Shown here piece by piece: positions 46,609 through 54,453 of a stretch of 64,000 nucleotides of DNA. The DNA lies in assembly GCF_000802365.1 (NCBI RefSeq), contig NZ_JSZE01000027.1, positions 1-64,000 of the forward strand, read 5' to 3'. Under the pieces are notes generated by a model that did no database searches, had not been told where the DNA came from, and was given only the letters and a program-made list of their open reading frames with translations. The number at the start of each line of letters is the position of its first letter. Position 1 is the first letter of the stretch. Source of the DNA: Xanthomonas cannabis pv. cannabis (lineage in GTDB: Bacteria > Pseudomonadota > Gammaproteobacteria > Xanthomonadales > Xanthomonadaceae). A program made the translations under genes and the position numbers.

Positions 46609-47346
46609 TTACCAGACCAGATCGTCAGGCACCTGGTACTTGGGATCGGCATAGGGATCCTCGCCCGCAGGTGCGTTCGGGTCCACCTTCAGGGCGACCG
46701 ATGGCGCGAACACCGCCTCGGCTTCGGCCAGCACTTCGGCCGTCACCAGCAGATAGCGCCCGTTGAGCTGCAACACGCCGAGCTCGCCGGCGTTGAGTGC
46801 CTTGAGCTGGTCGGCGGTGACATAGATGCGCTTGATCTTGCCGCCGTACGGAAAATGCCGGGCAATGTCGGCATCGGCGTGATTCAGTCCCTTGTCCTTG
46901 AGCAGTTCTTCCAGCTTGGCCTTGGCTTCGCGGCGCAGGCGCGCTTCTTCCTGCTTGATACGTTCGGCTTCGATGCGTTCGTCCTTCTCGCGCTGCGCAC
47001 GGATCGCATAGGCCTTGGCCAGATCGATGTCTTCGCGCGTGCGCGGCGGCCTGGGACCGCGCCGGCCTGCGTCGGCCTGGGGCGGACGTGGCGACCCCGC
47101 CGGCCGGCCGTCGTTACGACGATCGGGCCTGCCTCCGTGCTTGCGTTCGCCGCTGCCATCGGTGGCCGCGGCGGCAGACGACCGCTGAGGCCCCCTGCCC
47201 TGGCCATCCGGCCGGTGGCCGCCGGGTGCGGGCTTGCCGCCCTTGCCGTGCGGACGCGCGGCAGGCCGCGCGTCGGGTTTGCGTTCTGGCTTGGGCGCGG
47301 ACTTGAAGCCCAGGCCAAGCAGCTGGTCACGTAGGGTATCGCTCAT
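46609..47346 (-). CDS. DUF2058 (YaiL-like) protein
   Basis: A 245-residue protein. Residues 1-15 (MSDTLRDQLLGLGFK) are the YaiL/DUF2058 N-terminus. Residues 16-95 are an Arg/Pro/Gly-rich, probably disordered, strongly basic linker that is longer than usual. Residues 100-140 are a charged helix (AQREKDERIEAERIKQEEAR), and the C-terminal part carries the conserved NHADADIARHFPYGGKIKRI block. The family is described as nucleoid or polynucleotide-associated, function unclear. It starts 18 bp from slyX and has its own terminator. Confidence 0.85.
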   Translation of the reverse strand: MSDTLRDQLLGLGFKSAPKPERKPDARPAARPHGKGGKPAPGGHRPDGQGRGPQRSSAAAATDGSGERKHGGRPDRRNDGRPAGSPRPPQADAGRRGPRPPRTREDIDLAKAYAIRAQREKDERIEAERIKQEEARLRREAKAKLEELLKDKGLNHADADIARHFPYGGKIKRIYVTADQLKALNAGELGVLQLNGRYLLVTAEVLAEAEAVFAPSVALKVDPNAPAGEDPYADPKYQVPDDLVW

Positions 47347-47364
47347 GGCGGCGGCAATCTGCAA

Positions 47365-47601
47365 TTAATAGTGCGGAGGCGGCGGTTCATCCGCCGCATC
47401 GGCAAACAACGTGGAGCGCACCTTGCCCAGATCCTCGAGCAGGTGGCGGATCAGTTCGGCATTGCGGGCACCAGTCAAACGGGCATCCGCAAGCGCTTCA
47501 CTCAGTTCGTTGAGCGCCTGCTCCTGAAAGGACAGGCGCGTTTCCAGTTCCACCAATCGCGCTTCCAGGTCCTGGTCGCGCGGCGAGAGTTGCTCATGCA
47601 T
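47365..47601 (-). CDS. slyX: SlyX family protein
   Basis: A 78-residue coiled-coil protein. The heptad pattern is visible in LEARLVELETRLSFQEQALN, and the C-terminus PPPHY is the conserved SlyX tail. The function is unknown; SlyX is widespread next to FKBP (slyD) genes in gammaproteobacteria, and an FKBP gene lies nearby here too. The start MHEQLSPRDQDLE is chosen; an open frame reaching to 47667 adds unrelated residues. It overlaps the end of the UDP-glucose dehydrogenase fragment by 8 bp. Confidence 0.85.
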   Translation of the reverse strand: MHEQLSPRDQDLEARLVELETRLSFQEQALNELSEALADARLTGARNAELIRHLLEDLGKVRSTLFADAADEPPPPHY

Positions 47602-47935
47602 GTAACGAACGGCCTCGTCCGATAGCGTAGTAAGCCAGACCAGCGGCTTCGATCTCTTGCCGGTCATACAGGTTGCGGCCGTCGAACACGACCTTGTCCT
47701 TCACTGCCTGCCTGATCTTGCCGAAATCCGGGCTGCGGAGCTGCTTCCATCCGGTGACCAGAACCAACGCGTGGGCGCCTTCCGGTGCCGCGAACGCTTC
47801 GTCGCAGAAGGTCAGGTCATCGCGCCCGCCGAAGATGCGCCTGGCTTCACGAGTGGCCTCCGGGTCGGAGGCTCGCACGCTGGCACCGGCTTCCCAGGGC
47901 TGCGCCATCAGACAACGGCTGGACGCAGCACGCAC
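47594..47935 (-). pseudogene. UDP-glucose 6-dehydrogenase, C-terminal fragment
   Basis: The frame encodes 113 residues homologous only to the C-terminal NAD/UDP-sugar domain of Ugd: ASVRASDPEATREARRIFGG, EGAHALVLVTGWKQLRSPDF and VFDGRNLYDRQEIEAAGLAY. The intact enzyme needs about 440 residues; the N-terminal Rossmann domain and the catalytic Cys are missing. Upstream only some 70 bp separate it from the end of the FKBP gene, so the 5' part is lost, not displaced. WKQLRSPDF may differ from the usual WKQFRSPDF. It is a decayed remnant; an independent small product is unlikely. Confidence 0.8.
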
Positions 47936-48008
47936 GTCGTCGGTGCTGGACCAACGTCGCCGGCACCAGAGATCGCAACGCGCATGGGTACGGAAGTCCT
48001 GCGACAGA

Positions 48009-48980
48009 TCAGGGAAGGATGCCCATCAGTTCGACATCGAACGTCAAGGTTGCGTCCGGTCCGATCGGCCCACCCTGCGTGCCGTTCGGGCCATAGGCCA
48101 AGTTGGATGGAATCCAGAACCGATACTTCGAACCGACCGGCATCAACGCGACGCCCTCGGTCCAGCCGGGAATGACCTGATCCAGGCCGAACTCGGCCGG
48201 CTGGCCGCGCTGGTAGGAACTATCGAACACCTGCCCATTGAGCAGCTTGCCTTCGTAATTGACGCGCACCTTGTTGGTCCGCATCGGGCGCTCACCGCTG
48301 CCCTGGCGCAGCACCATGTACTGCAGGCCGGATGCGGTGGTGATCACGCCCTTCTCGGTCTTGTTCTTGGCAAGGAAGGCATTGCCTTCTTCGCGATTCT
48401 TGGCACCGGCAGCGCCCTGCTTGGCCGAGGCGAACGCCTGCATGGTGGCGGCCGCTTCCTGCTGGGTCAGGCGCGTGGTGCCCTTGGCGAACACGGTACG
48501 CACCGCTTCCATCAGGATCGACAGATCGATCTCGTCCTTGATGCCGGCCAGCGACGGACCGACTGCACGGTCGCCGAGCATCAGGCCGACGTTTTCCTTG
48601 GACGGGGCAGCCGGCGCGGAACCCGGCGCCATGCCCGGCACCTGCTGGCCGTTACGGGCCGCCAGCGCGGTGCGCAGGGCGGTATCGGTGGCCTGGGTCT
48701 GCTCGTCGGACAACAGCGGCTTACCACCCTTGAATGCATTTTCGATGGCGCGTTGCATGGCGCTCAGATCGATGTCCTGGGCGATCGGCTCGAACGAGCG
48801 GGCCACGTCCATACCGATGGCGTAGCTGACGTTGTCGCGCGTGCTTTTCTCAGACGATGCATTCAAAACTGGCTTCTCCTTGGTGGCCGCTGCGGCCGGT
48901 TGCTGCGACATCGCCGGCACCGAAGCCGCCATTGCCACCATCAGTAGCGACGCCGCCGCGCCGCGCTTTCCCATCTTCAT
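48009..48980 (-). CDS. FKBP-type peptidyl-prolyl isomerase with duplicated N-terminal region
   Basis: A 323-residue exported foldase. Residues 1-28 form a signal peptide. Two related helical FKBP_N-like segments follow (VSYAIGMDVARSFEPIAQDI and VGLMLGDRAVGPSLAGIKDE, each followed by an IDLS helix), so the dimerisation module seems duplicated. The C-terminal FKBP domain is canonical: VRVNYEGKLLNGQVFDSSYQ, VIPGWTEGVALMPVGSKYRF and IPSNLAYGPNG. Unlike the FKBP protein at 9321, its catalytic residues look intact. Start ATG 48980 (MKMGKRGAAASLL). Probable periplasmic chaperone. Confidence 0.9.
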   Translation of the reverse strand: MKMGKRGAAASLLMVAMAASVPAMSQQPAAAATKEKPVLNASSEKSTRDNVSYAIGMDVARSFEPIAQDIDLSAMQRAIENAFKGGKPLLSDEQTQATDTALRTALAARNGQQVPGMAPGSAPAAPSKENVGLMLGDRAVGPSLAGIKDEIDLSILMEAVRTVFAKGTTRLTQQEAAATMQAFASAKQGAAGAKNREEGNAFLAKNKTEKGVITTASGLQYMVLRQGSGERPMRTNKVRVNYEGKLLNGQVFDSSYQRGQPAEFGLDQVIPGWTEGVALMPVGSKYRFWIPSNLAYGPNGTQGGPIGPDATLTFDVELMGILP

Positions 48981-49070
48981 TCGATGCACTTCCCGAAAGT
49001 GAAAAGACACGCCGCCGACGGCGCTGAACACGCATTGTCGCATGCGCACGCGGCGTTGCGAGAGCCGTGC

Positions 49071-49628
49071 TCAGCGCGAGGGCGCATTGAGCTCGCGTTC
49101 GATCGCCGACACAACGCGCGGATCGTCCGGTTTGATCTTGCTGGGGAACTGCGCCACCACGCGCCCATCGCGACCAATCAGATACTTGTGGAAGTTCCAC
49201 CCCGGCGCCACGCCCGTCGCCTGGGTCAGCCGCTGGTACAACGGCGTGGCCTCCTTGCCAAGCACATGCACCTTCTCGAACATCGGGAACTTGACGCCAT
49301 AGGTCAGCGTGCAGAATTCCTGGATCTGTTTCTCGGATCCGGGCTCCTGCCCCTGAAAATCGTTCGACGGAAAGCCCAACACCGCAAACCCACGGCTGGC
49401 GTAGCGCTTGTTGAGCGCTTCCAGGCCTTCGTACTGCGGGGTGTAGCCGCACTTGCTGGCGGTGTTGACCACCATCACCACCTTGCCACCGTAACTGCGG
49501 TTCAGGTTGATTGGCGCCTTTCCGGCGAGCGGGCGGTAGTCCAGATCCAGCAGCGCAGCGCCGGCGGCCAGCGCCGAGCCCGCGAAAAATCCAGCAAATA
49601 CAACCACTAACAGACGTTTTAGCAACAT
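49071..49628 (-). CDS. Glutathione peroxidase-like protein, exported
   Basis: A 185-residue thiol peroxidase. A hydrophobic N-terminal signal (VVVFAGFFAGSALAAGAA) is unusual for this family and suggests periplasmic location. The catalytic Cys lies in VVNTASKCGYTPQYEGLEAL, followed by the conserved PSNDFQGQEPG (Gln) and GWNFHKYLIGRDG (Trp) residues, making up the Cys-Gln-Trp triad. It reduces lipid or hydrogen peroxides, probably using thioredoxin-like donors. The ATG at 49628 fits the signal; a longer open frame to 49949 is spurious. Confidence 0.9.
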   Translation of the reverse strand: MLLKRLLVVVFAGFFAGSALAAGAALLDLDYRPLAGKAPINLNRSYGGKVVMVVNTASKCGYTPQYEGLEALNKRYASRGFAVLGFPSNDFQGQEPGSEKQIQEFCTLTYGVKFPMFEKVHVLGKEATPLYQRLTQATGVAPGWNFHKYLIGRDGRVVAQFPSKIKPDDPRVVSAIERELNAPSR

Positions 49629-49698
49629 GGGCAAGGCCTCGGCGAGGGATCGGCATCCCGAATTTGGCGGGGTGCCATCAGTTGGGTGTGACAGACAG

Positions 49699-49739
49699 TT
49701 GACTGCCTGCGTGTCGGTGTTATAGTTGAATACAACACC
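49699..49739 (+). promoter_or_regulatory. Promoter with overlapping YtrA/GntR-type operator
   Basis: TTGACT (49699-49704) and TATAGT (49721-49726) are separated by 16 bp. The -10 box lies in the partial palindrome GGTGTTATAG...ATACAACACC (49716-49739; the arms GGTGTT and AACACC match exactly, 9 of 12 pairs overall). A repressor binding here would block polymerase, as expected for YtrA-type autoregulators. Confidence 0.75.
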
Positions 49740-49763
49740 AGTCATCCAACGCAGGGGGAAAGC

Positions 49764-50012
49764 ATGAACAGCACACGTGTCACGCGACCAGTTCCGCTGT
49801 TGCTGTTCGGCAGCACCCTGTTTGCCATTGGTTGGCTGGGAGCCGCTTCCAGTCAGGTGACGGAGTCCGGCGCCGATTATGGCGTGTCGGAAGCGGTTAC
49901 GGAAAATGCGACAACTCCCCCCGAAGCGCGCGCCCGGCCTGGCCGGCATCCGCGCGCCTCGCTGTCGATGCCCTATTTCTCCTTCGCGCAGGTCCTGCGC
50001 CCACGGAGCTGA
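49764..50012 (+). CDS. Small predicted membrane/exported protein upstream of the GntR regulator
   Basis: An 82-residue protein. Residues 8-30 form a hydrophobic segment (PVPLLLFGSTLFAIGWLGA), possibly a signal anchor; the rest is polar with no known domain. It starts 38 bp after the operator-bearing promoter. Its stop (50010-50012) overlaps the Shine-Dalgarno sequence GGAG (50005-50008) of the GntR gene, which argues that it is translated and coupled to the regulator. Function unknown. Confidence 0.6.
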   Translation: MNSTRVTRPVPLLLFGSTLFAIGWLGAASSQVTESGADYGVSEAVTENATTPPEARARPGRHPRASLSMPYFSFAQVLRPRS

Positions 50013-50014
50013 TC

Positions 50015-50377
50015 ATGAACGACATCCAATGGAGCGACGGCGCTCCCATCTACCGCCAACTCAAGGAACGGGTCATTGCCATGATGCTCGATGGAATCCT
50101 CAAGCCGGGCGATGCCCTGCCCTCGGTGCGCCAGGTGGCGGCGGACTATCAATTGAATCCGATCACCGTCTCGCGCGCCTATCAGGAACTGGCCGACGAG
50201 AACCTGGTGGAAAAACGCCGCGGCCTGGGCATGTTCATGACCCCGGAAGCCGCACAGAAGCTGCGCGGCAGCGAACGCGAGCGTTTCTTGAATGAAGAAT
50301 GGCCGGCGGTGCTGGAACGCATCCAGCGCCTGGGCCTGTCCATCGACGATCTGTTGCCACAGGGGAAAACACCATGA
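50015..50377 (+). CDS. GntR-family regulator, YtrA subfamily (HpaR1-like)
   Basis: A 120-residue short GntR protein. It has a winged helix (APIYRQLKERVIAMMLDGIL, LPSVRQVAADYQLNPITVSR, AYQELADENLVEKRRGLGMF) and only a two-helix tail, the mark of the YtrA subfamily. The ABC genes follow directly, with a 4-bp overlap. In Xanthomonas a YtrA-type regulator of this kind, HpaR1, affects virulence and exopolysaccharide, and represses its own promoter; the gene here is probably that one or its paralogue, from recalled family knowledge. No effector is visible. Confidence 0.88.
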   Translation: MNDIQWSDGAPIYRQLKERVIAMMLDGILKPGDALPSVRQVAADYQLNPITVSRAYQELADENLVEKRRGLGMFMTPEAAQKLRGSERERFLNEEWPAVLERIQRLGLSIDDLLPQGKTP

Positions 50378-51249
50378 CCGCCGTCTCCACCGACCATGTC
50401 GTCGACGCCCGCGGCCTGCGCAAGGCCTACAAACACCGCCTGGCGCTGGACAACACCAGTTTCACCATCGCCGCCGGCCGCATCGTCGGCCTGATCGGCC
50501 CCAACGGCGCCGGCAAGACCACCGCACTGAAGGCGGTACTGGGCCTGACCGACTTCGACGGCGAGCTGCGCGTGCTGGGCTTGGACCCGCGCACCCAGCG
50601 CAACGCGCTGATGAACGAGGTCTGCTTTATCGCCGACGTGGCGGTGCTGCCACGCTGGCTGCGGGTTGGTGAGGCGATTGATTTCGTCGCCGGCGTGCAT
50701 CCGCGCTTCGATCGCGCAAAGTGCGAGCGCTTCCTGGCCAACACCCAGCTCAACCGCAAGTCGCGGGTGCGCGAATTGTCCAAGGGCATGATCGTGCAGC
50801 TGCACCTGGCGCTGGTGATGGCCATCGACGCACGCATCCTGGTGCTGGACGAGCCCACCCTGGGCCTGGACATCCTCTACCGCAAGCAGTTCTACCAGCG
50901 CCTGCTGGAGGATTACTTCGACGAGCAGAAGACCATCATCGTCACCACGCACCAGGTCGAGGAGATCGAACACATCCTCACCGATGTGATGTTCATCCGC
51001 GACGGCCGCATCGTGCTGACTGCCGACATGGAAGACGTGGCGCAGCGCTACACCGAAGTACTGGTCGGTACCGAGCACCTCGACGCCGCGCGAACATTGA
51101 GGCCGATCGACGAACGCGCCCTGCCCTTCGGCAAGACGGTGATGTTGTTCGACGGCGTGCCCAAAGCGCAGCTCGCCGGCTTTGGAGAAACCCGCAATCC
51201 CGGCCTGGCCGACCTGTTTGTTGCCGTCATGAAGGGGACCTACGCATGA
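50374..51249 (+). CDS. ABC transporter ATP-binding protein of the YtrA operon
   Basis: A 291-residue ATPase. Walker A is GLIGPNGAGKTTALKA, Q-loop region is EVCFIADVAVLPRW, the signature is poorly kept (ELSKGMIVQLHLALVMA instead of LSGGQ), Walker B is ILVLDEPTLGLD and the H-loop VTTHQVEEIE. The C-terminal 70 residues lie outside the ATPase fold. It overlaps the GntR stop by 4 bp (ATGA) and the permease start by 4 bp. With one permease gene, it forms a probable exporter of an unknown compound, as in YtrA-controlled systems. Confidence 0.9.
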   Translation: MTAVSTDHVVDARGLRKAYKHRLALDNTSFTIAAGRIVGLIGPNGAGKTTALKAVLGLTDFDGELRVLGLDPRTQRNALMNEVCFIADVAVLPRWLRVGEAIDFVAGVHPRFDRAKCERFLANTQLNRKSRVRELSKGMIVQLHLALVMAIDARILVLDEPTLGLDILYRKQFYQRLLEDYFDEQKTIIVTTHQVEEIEHILTDVMFIRDGRIVLTADMEDVAQRYTEVLVGTEHLDAARTLRPIDERALPFGKTVMLFDGVPKAQLAGFGETRNPGLADLFVAVMKGTYA

Positions 51250-52232
51250 ATGCCATGACCAACCACGCATCGCCTGCCCGCACCTTCGGCTGGCTGCTCA
51301 AACGCGAATACTGGGAACACCGTGGCGGCTTCGTGTGGGCGCAGGTGATCACCGGCGGCATTGCGGTGTTCTTCGCGCTGCTGGGCGCGGTGATCGGTGC
51401 GATCACGGCGCGCCGCAACATGGTCGGCGACAGCGTCAACCTGGACGACATGGCCGAGTACACCCGCACCCTGGGCCAAGTGGGCGACGGCCTGCTGCTG
51501 GGCGGGATCGGCATCGCCTCGGTCGTACTGGCCTTCGTGGTGTTCTTCTATGCGCTGGGCAGCCTGTACGACGACCGCCGCGACCGCAGCGTGCTGTTCT
51601 GGAAATCGCTGCCGGTCTCCGACGTGCAGACCGTGCTGTCCAAGGCCGCCTGGGCGCTGTTGCTGGCGCCGCTGATCGCCATTGCGATCGGTCTGGTGGT
51701 GGGGCTGGCGCTGTGGCTGATCGCCATCGGCGGCGCGTTGATCGCCGGTGCGCCCAGCCCCTGGGCCATGGCCACGCACTCGCATCCGTTCGCGCTACTG
51801 TGGTTGCTGCTCAAGACCGTGCCGATGAGCCTGCTGTGGTCGTTGCCCACCATCGGCTGGCTGATGTTCTGCTCCGCTTGGGCCTCGAGCAAGCCATTCC
51901 TGTGGGCGGTGCTGTTCCCGCTGCTGGCCTGCGTAATGCTGAGCATCCTTGCGGCGATGCCTGGCGTGTCGCTGCCGATCGGCTGGATCTGGTACATCGT
52001 CGGCTACCGCGGCCTGCTCAGCGTGCTGCCGGGCACCTGGTCGCCGCGTGCGGTCAGCGGCAACCTGGACAGCAGCGCCATGCAGAACCCCAGCGACCTG
52101 GTGCAGTGGGCCCTGCAGCACACCGACAGCGCACGCGTCTACGGCAATGCCGACATCTGGATCGGCGCCGCCATCGGTGTGGCCCTGATCGTCGCCTCCA
52201 TCTACCTGCGCCGCCGGCGCTCCGAAGCCTGA
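51246..52232 (+). CDS. ABC transporter permease of the YtrA operon
   Basis: A 328-residue inner-membrane protein. Hydrophobic segments include VWAQVITGGIAVFFALLGAV, GGIGIASVVLAFVVFFYALG, LLLAPLIAIAIGLVVGLALW, LLWSLPTIGWLMFCSAWASS and WIGAAIGVALIVASIYL, six in all. DDRRDRSVLFWKSLPVSDVQ is the cytoplasmic stretch expected in ABC-2 type permeases that contact the ATPase. It overlaps the ATPase stop by 4 bp and is followed 10 bp later by the GSGD-repeat protein gene, in one operon. Confidence 0.88.
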   Translation: MNAMTNHASPARTFGWLLKREYWEHRGGFVWAQVITGGIAVFFALLGAVIGAITARRNMVGDSVNLDDMAEYTRTLGQVGDGLLLGGIGIASVVLAFVVFFYALGSLYDDRRDRSVLFWKSLPVSDVQTVLSKAAWALLLAPLIAIAIGLVVGLALWLIAIGGALIAGAPSPWAMATHSHPFALLWLLLKTVPMSLLWSLPTIGWLMFCSAWASSKPFLWAVLFPLLACVMLSILAAMPGVSLPIGWIWYIVGYRGLLSVLPGTWSPRAVSGNLDSSAMQNPSDLVQWALQHTDSARVYGNADIWIGAAIGVALIVASIYLRRRRSEA

Positions 52233-52242
52233 AGGACATTCC

Positions 52243-53067
52243 ATGCGCCTGCCCCTGACCCTGGCCCTTCTGTTCGCATTGCCCGGCGCCGCGGCTGCCG
52301 AAGAGCAATGCAAGTACTCCGAGCCGCGCAGCCTGGAGCTGCAACTGGCGGGAGTGAAGTCGGTGTTGTTCGAAGTCGCCTCCAACGACCTGCGTGTGGA
52401 CGCCGCGCCCGGTACCGGCGGACGCCTGCAAGGCCGCGCCTGTGCGGCCAAGGCCGAACTGCTCAAGCACCTGACCGTGACCCAGAAGCGGGTCGGCGAC
52501 AAGCTGGTGGTGACCCTGGCCGAAGACCGCCTGATCCGCATGTCCATCGGCGAAAACTATTCGTATCTGGACCTGCGCGGCAGCGTGCCGAACACCCTGC
52601 TGGTGCAGTTCGATGTGGGTTCCGGTGATGCCGAGATCACCGGTGCCGCATCCGTCAGCGCCGATGTCGGTTCGGGCGATATGACCGTCCGCCGCAGCAA
52701 GGGACGTGTCACCGCCAAGGTGGGCTCCGGCGACATCGAGCTGGAGGATATCGGTGCGCTGCGTGTGCTGGCGGTGGGCTCGGGCGATCTGAAGGCAAAG
52801 CAGATCCATGGCGCAACCGACGTCGGTACGGTCGGCTCCGGCGACGTCAAACTGCGCGACGTGGCAGGCAACGTCACCGTCGGCACCGTGGGGTCGGGCG
52901 AGGTGGAGATCGAGGACGTGCAGGGAAGCGTTCGGGTCGAGGCGATCAGCTCCGGCTCGATCCATGTGCGCAAGGTCAGTGGCGATGTCAGCCTTGTGCG
53001 CAAGGGCAGCGGCGACATCAGCGCCAGCGATGTGGTCGGCGCCACGCGCGTGCCGGCGGACAAGTAA
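52243..53067 (+). CDS. Exported DUF4097/GIN-like beta-helix protein with GSGD repeats
   Basis: A 274-residue protein with a signal peptide (residues 1-20, then EEQCKYSEPRSLELQ). From about residue 125 a repeat of some 19-20 residues recurs, each with a GSGD or similar turn: VGSGDAEI, VGSGDMTV, VGSGDIEL, VGSGDLKA, VGSGDVKL, VGSGEVEI and GSGDISA. These predict a right-handed beta-solenoid, as in DUF4097/GIN domains. The polypeptide is soluble, probably periplasmic. Its partner is unknown; operon position with an ABC exporter suggests an envelope-stress or export-related role (inferred). Confidence 0.85.
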   Translation: MRLPLTLALLFALPGAAAAEEQCKYSEPRSLELQLAGVKSVLFEVASNDLRVDAAPGTGGRLQGRACAAKAELLKHLTVTQKRVGDKLVVTLAEDRLIRMSIGENYSYLDLRGSVPNTLLVQFDVGSGDAEITGAASVSADVGSGDMTVRRSKGRVTAKVGSGDIELEDIGALRVLAVGSGDLKAKQIHGATDVGTVGSGDVKLRDVAGNVTVGTVGSGEVEIEDVQGSVRVEAISSGSIHVRKVSGDVSLVRKGSGDISASDVVGATRVPADK

Positions 53068-53089
53068 CTCTTCATTTGGGGGATAGCTT

Positions 53090-53620
53090 ATGAAACTGCT
53101 TATTTCTGCGGTAATGGCCAGCGCGTTGCTGGTGGGCTGCGGCAAGTCCGAGCCGAAGGTGGTGGTGTCGGGCGAGAACGACAGCGGCGGCGTGACCTTC
53201 AACGGCAAGAGCGTGACGCTCAAGCGCAGCGGCTTGCCCGCGGCGACCATCAGTGCCGACGGTGCGCTCAGCATCGACGGTAAACCGGTGAACTTGAACG
53301 ACATGCAGCATCAGGCGATGCGCAATTACTACGCGCAGATCCAGGGCGTTGCGGCCAAGGGCATCGATATCGGTACGCAGGGTGCGGCATTCGGCGCGCA
53401 TGCCGCCGGTGAAGCGCTCAAAGGCGTGCTGAGCGGCAACACGGACCAGATCGGCGACAAGATCGAAGCCGAAGCGGAGACCTTCAAACAGAAGACCATG
53501 CTGATCTGCGATCAGCTGGACAAGTTACGCGGCGCGCAGGATGCCGCAACCCGTGCCGTGCCCGAATTTGGACCCTATGCCAATCTCACCCAGAAGGATG
53601 TTGCCGACTGCCGCGATTGA
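53090..53620 (+). CDS. YggN/DUF2884-like lipoprotein
   Basis: A 176-residue lipoprotein; the signal ends in LLVGCGK, a lipobox. The body has GGVTFNGKSVTLKRSGLPAA, then NLNDMQHQAMRNYYAQIQGV and a conserved CDQLDKLRGAQDAAT C-terminal helix with a pair of cysteines (CD...CRD), as in YggN/DUF2884 proteins. It lies 22 bp after the GSGD-repeat gene, with no terminator between, and so is probably the last gene of the YtrA operon. Function unknown. Confidence 0.78.
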   Translation: MKLLISAVMASALLVGCGKSEPKVVVSGENDSGGVTFNGKSVTLKRSGLPAATISADGALSIDGKPVNLNDMQHQAMRNYYAQIQGVAAKGIDIGTQGAAFGAHAAGEALKGVLSGNTDQIGDKIEAEAETFKQKTMLICDQLDKLRGAQDAATRAVPEFGPYANLTQKDVADCRD

Positions 53621-53894
53621 GGGCGGCGAGCGGATTGAGGCAGGGCTCGGCTCCGCGGCGTTCGCCGTCGTGCTTGCGGCCCTGCATCGGCCTGGTCGGA
53701 CATCGCGGCAGCCACTGGCCGGCACTCTGCGCACGGGTGAACATGCAATCCGTCAGCGGCGCACGATGATCGTGTTGCAACCGCTGGTTGGCGCACCCCT
53801 GCGACGTTTTGTTAGCTCTGCCGACCACCCGCGCCGGCACCCGTAGACCGCGGCGGGATTTACACTAGTGCGCTCCCCTCGACCCACCGATCCC

Positions 53895-54317
53895 ATGAAC
53901 AAGTTCGTGATGCTCTGCATGGCGCTGTTGCTGTGCACACTCGCCGCCTGCGGCGATCAGTCGTCCCGGCGTGCCGAACGTGGTAAGCCGCGCGTCGCCA
54001 TCACCACGCAGTCGGTGATGATCCGTCGCCCGCCTGCCGCCAACGCGGAGATCACCCCGGACGGCACCCTCAAGATCGACGATATCGCGCTACCGCAGAA
54101 GGAGCCGACCCGCGCCAAGCTGCAACTGCTGTTCGGGCACCTGCAGATGCTGCGCCAGCAGGCGGTCAACGACGCCGGCCCGGACCCGGAATACAAGTCG
54201 ATCAAGCTGACCGCCACACCCGAGATCCAGACGCTCAGCAGCCAATTGCTGGATGAGATTCCGTCGCTGCAACCGTATCGCGAAAGCTTTGGCAACATCC
54301 AGGCCGAGCGGCACTGA
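53895..54317 (+). CDS. Small lipoprotein, related to YggN N-terminal region
   Basis: A 140-residue lipoprotein (signal MNKFVMLCMALLLCTLAACG with lipobox). The stretch VAITTQSVMIRRPPAANAEI followed by TPDGTLKIDDIALP parallels the ISADGALSIDGKPVNL region of the preceding gene, and KLQLLFGHLQMLRQQAV aligns with its helix, so the two seem to be diverged homologues. It is separated by 274 bp from that gene. No known function. It is followed by the hairpin repeat copy 3. Confidence 0.75.
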   Translation: MNKFVMLCMALLLCTLAACGDQSSRRAERGKPRVAITTQSVMIRRPPAANAEITPDGTLKIDDIALPQKEPTRAKLQLLFGHLQMLRQQAVNDAGPDPEYKSIKLTATPEIQTLSSQLLDEIPSLQPYRESFGNIQAERH

Positions 54318-54363
54318 GTCGCTGGCCAAGTCCGCGCAAATCAGTAGATTGGCGCGAGACCGT

Positions 54364-54431
54364 GTAGCAGCGCGCTGGTGCGCGATGGGGCCTTATCGGG
54401 AAGGCTTCATCGCGCCCAGGTGCGCTCCTAC
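54364..54431. repeat. TAGGAGCGC hairpin repeat, copy 3 (diverged)
   Basis: Arms GTAGCAGCGCGCTGGTGCGC (54364 onward) and its imperfect complement ending GTGCGCTCCTAC at 54431 surround a GGGCCTTATCGGGAAGGC-like loop. It lies between the convergent small-lipoprotein and fumC genes, as copy 2 does between metH and the AGE gene. Confidence 0.7.
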
Positions 54432-54453
54432 ATCCGCACACGCTTCACAGTGG

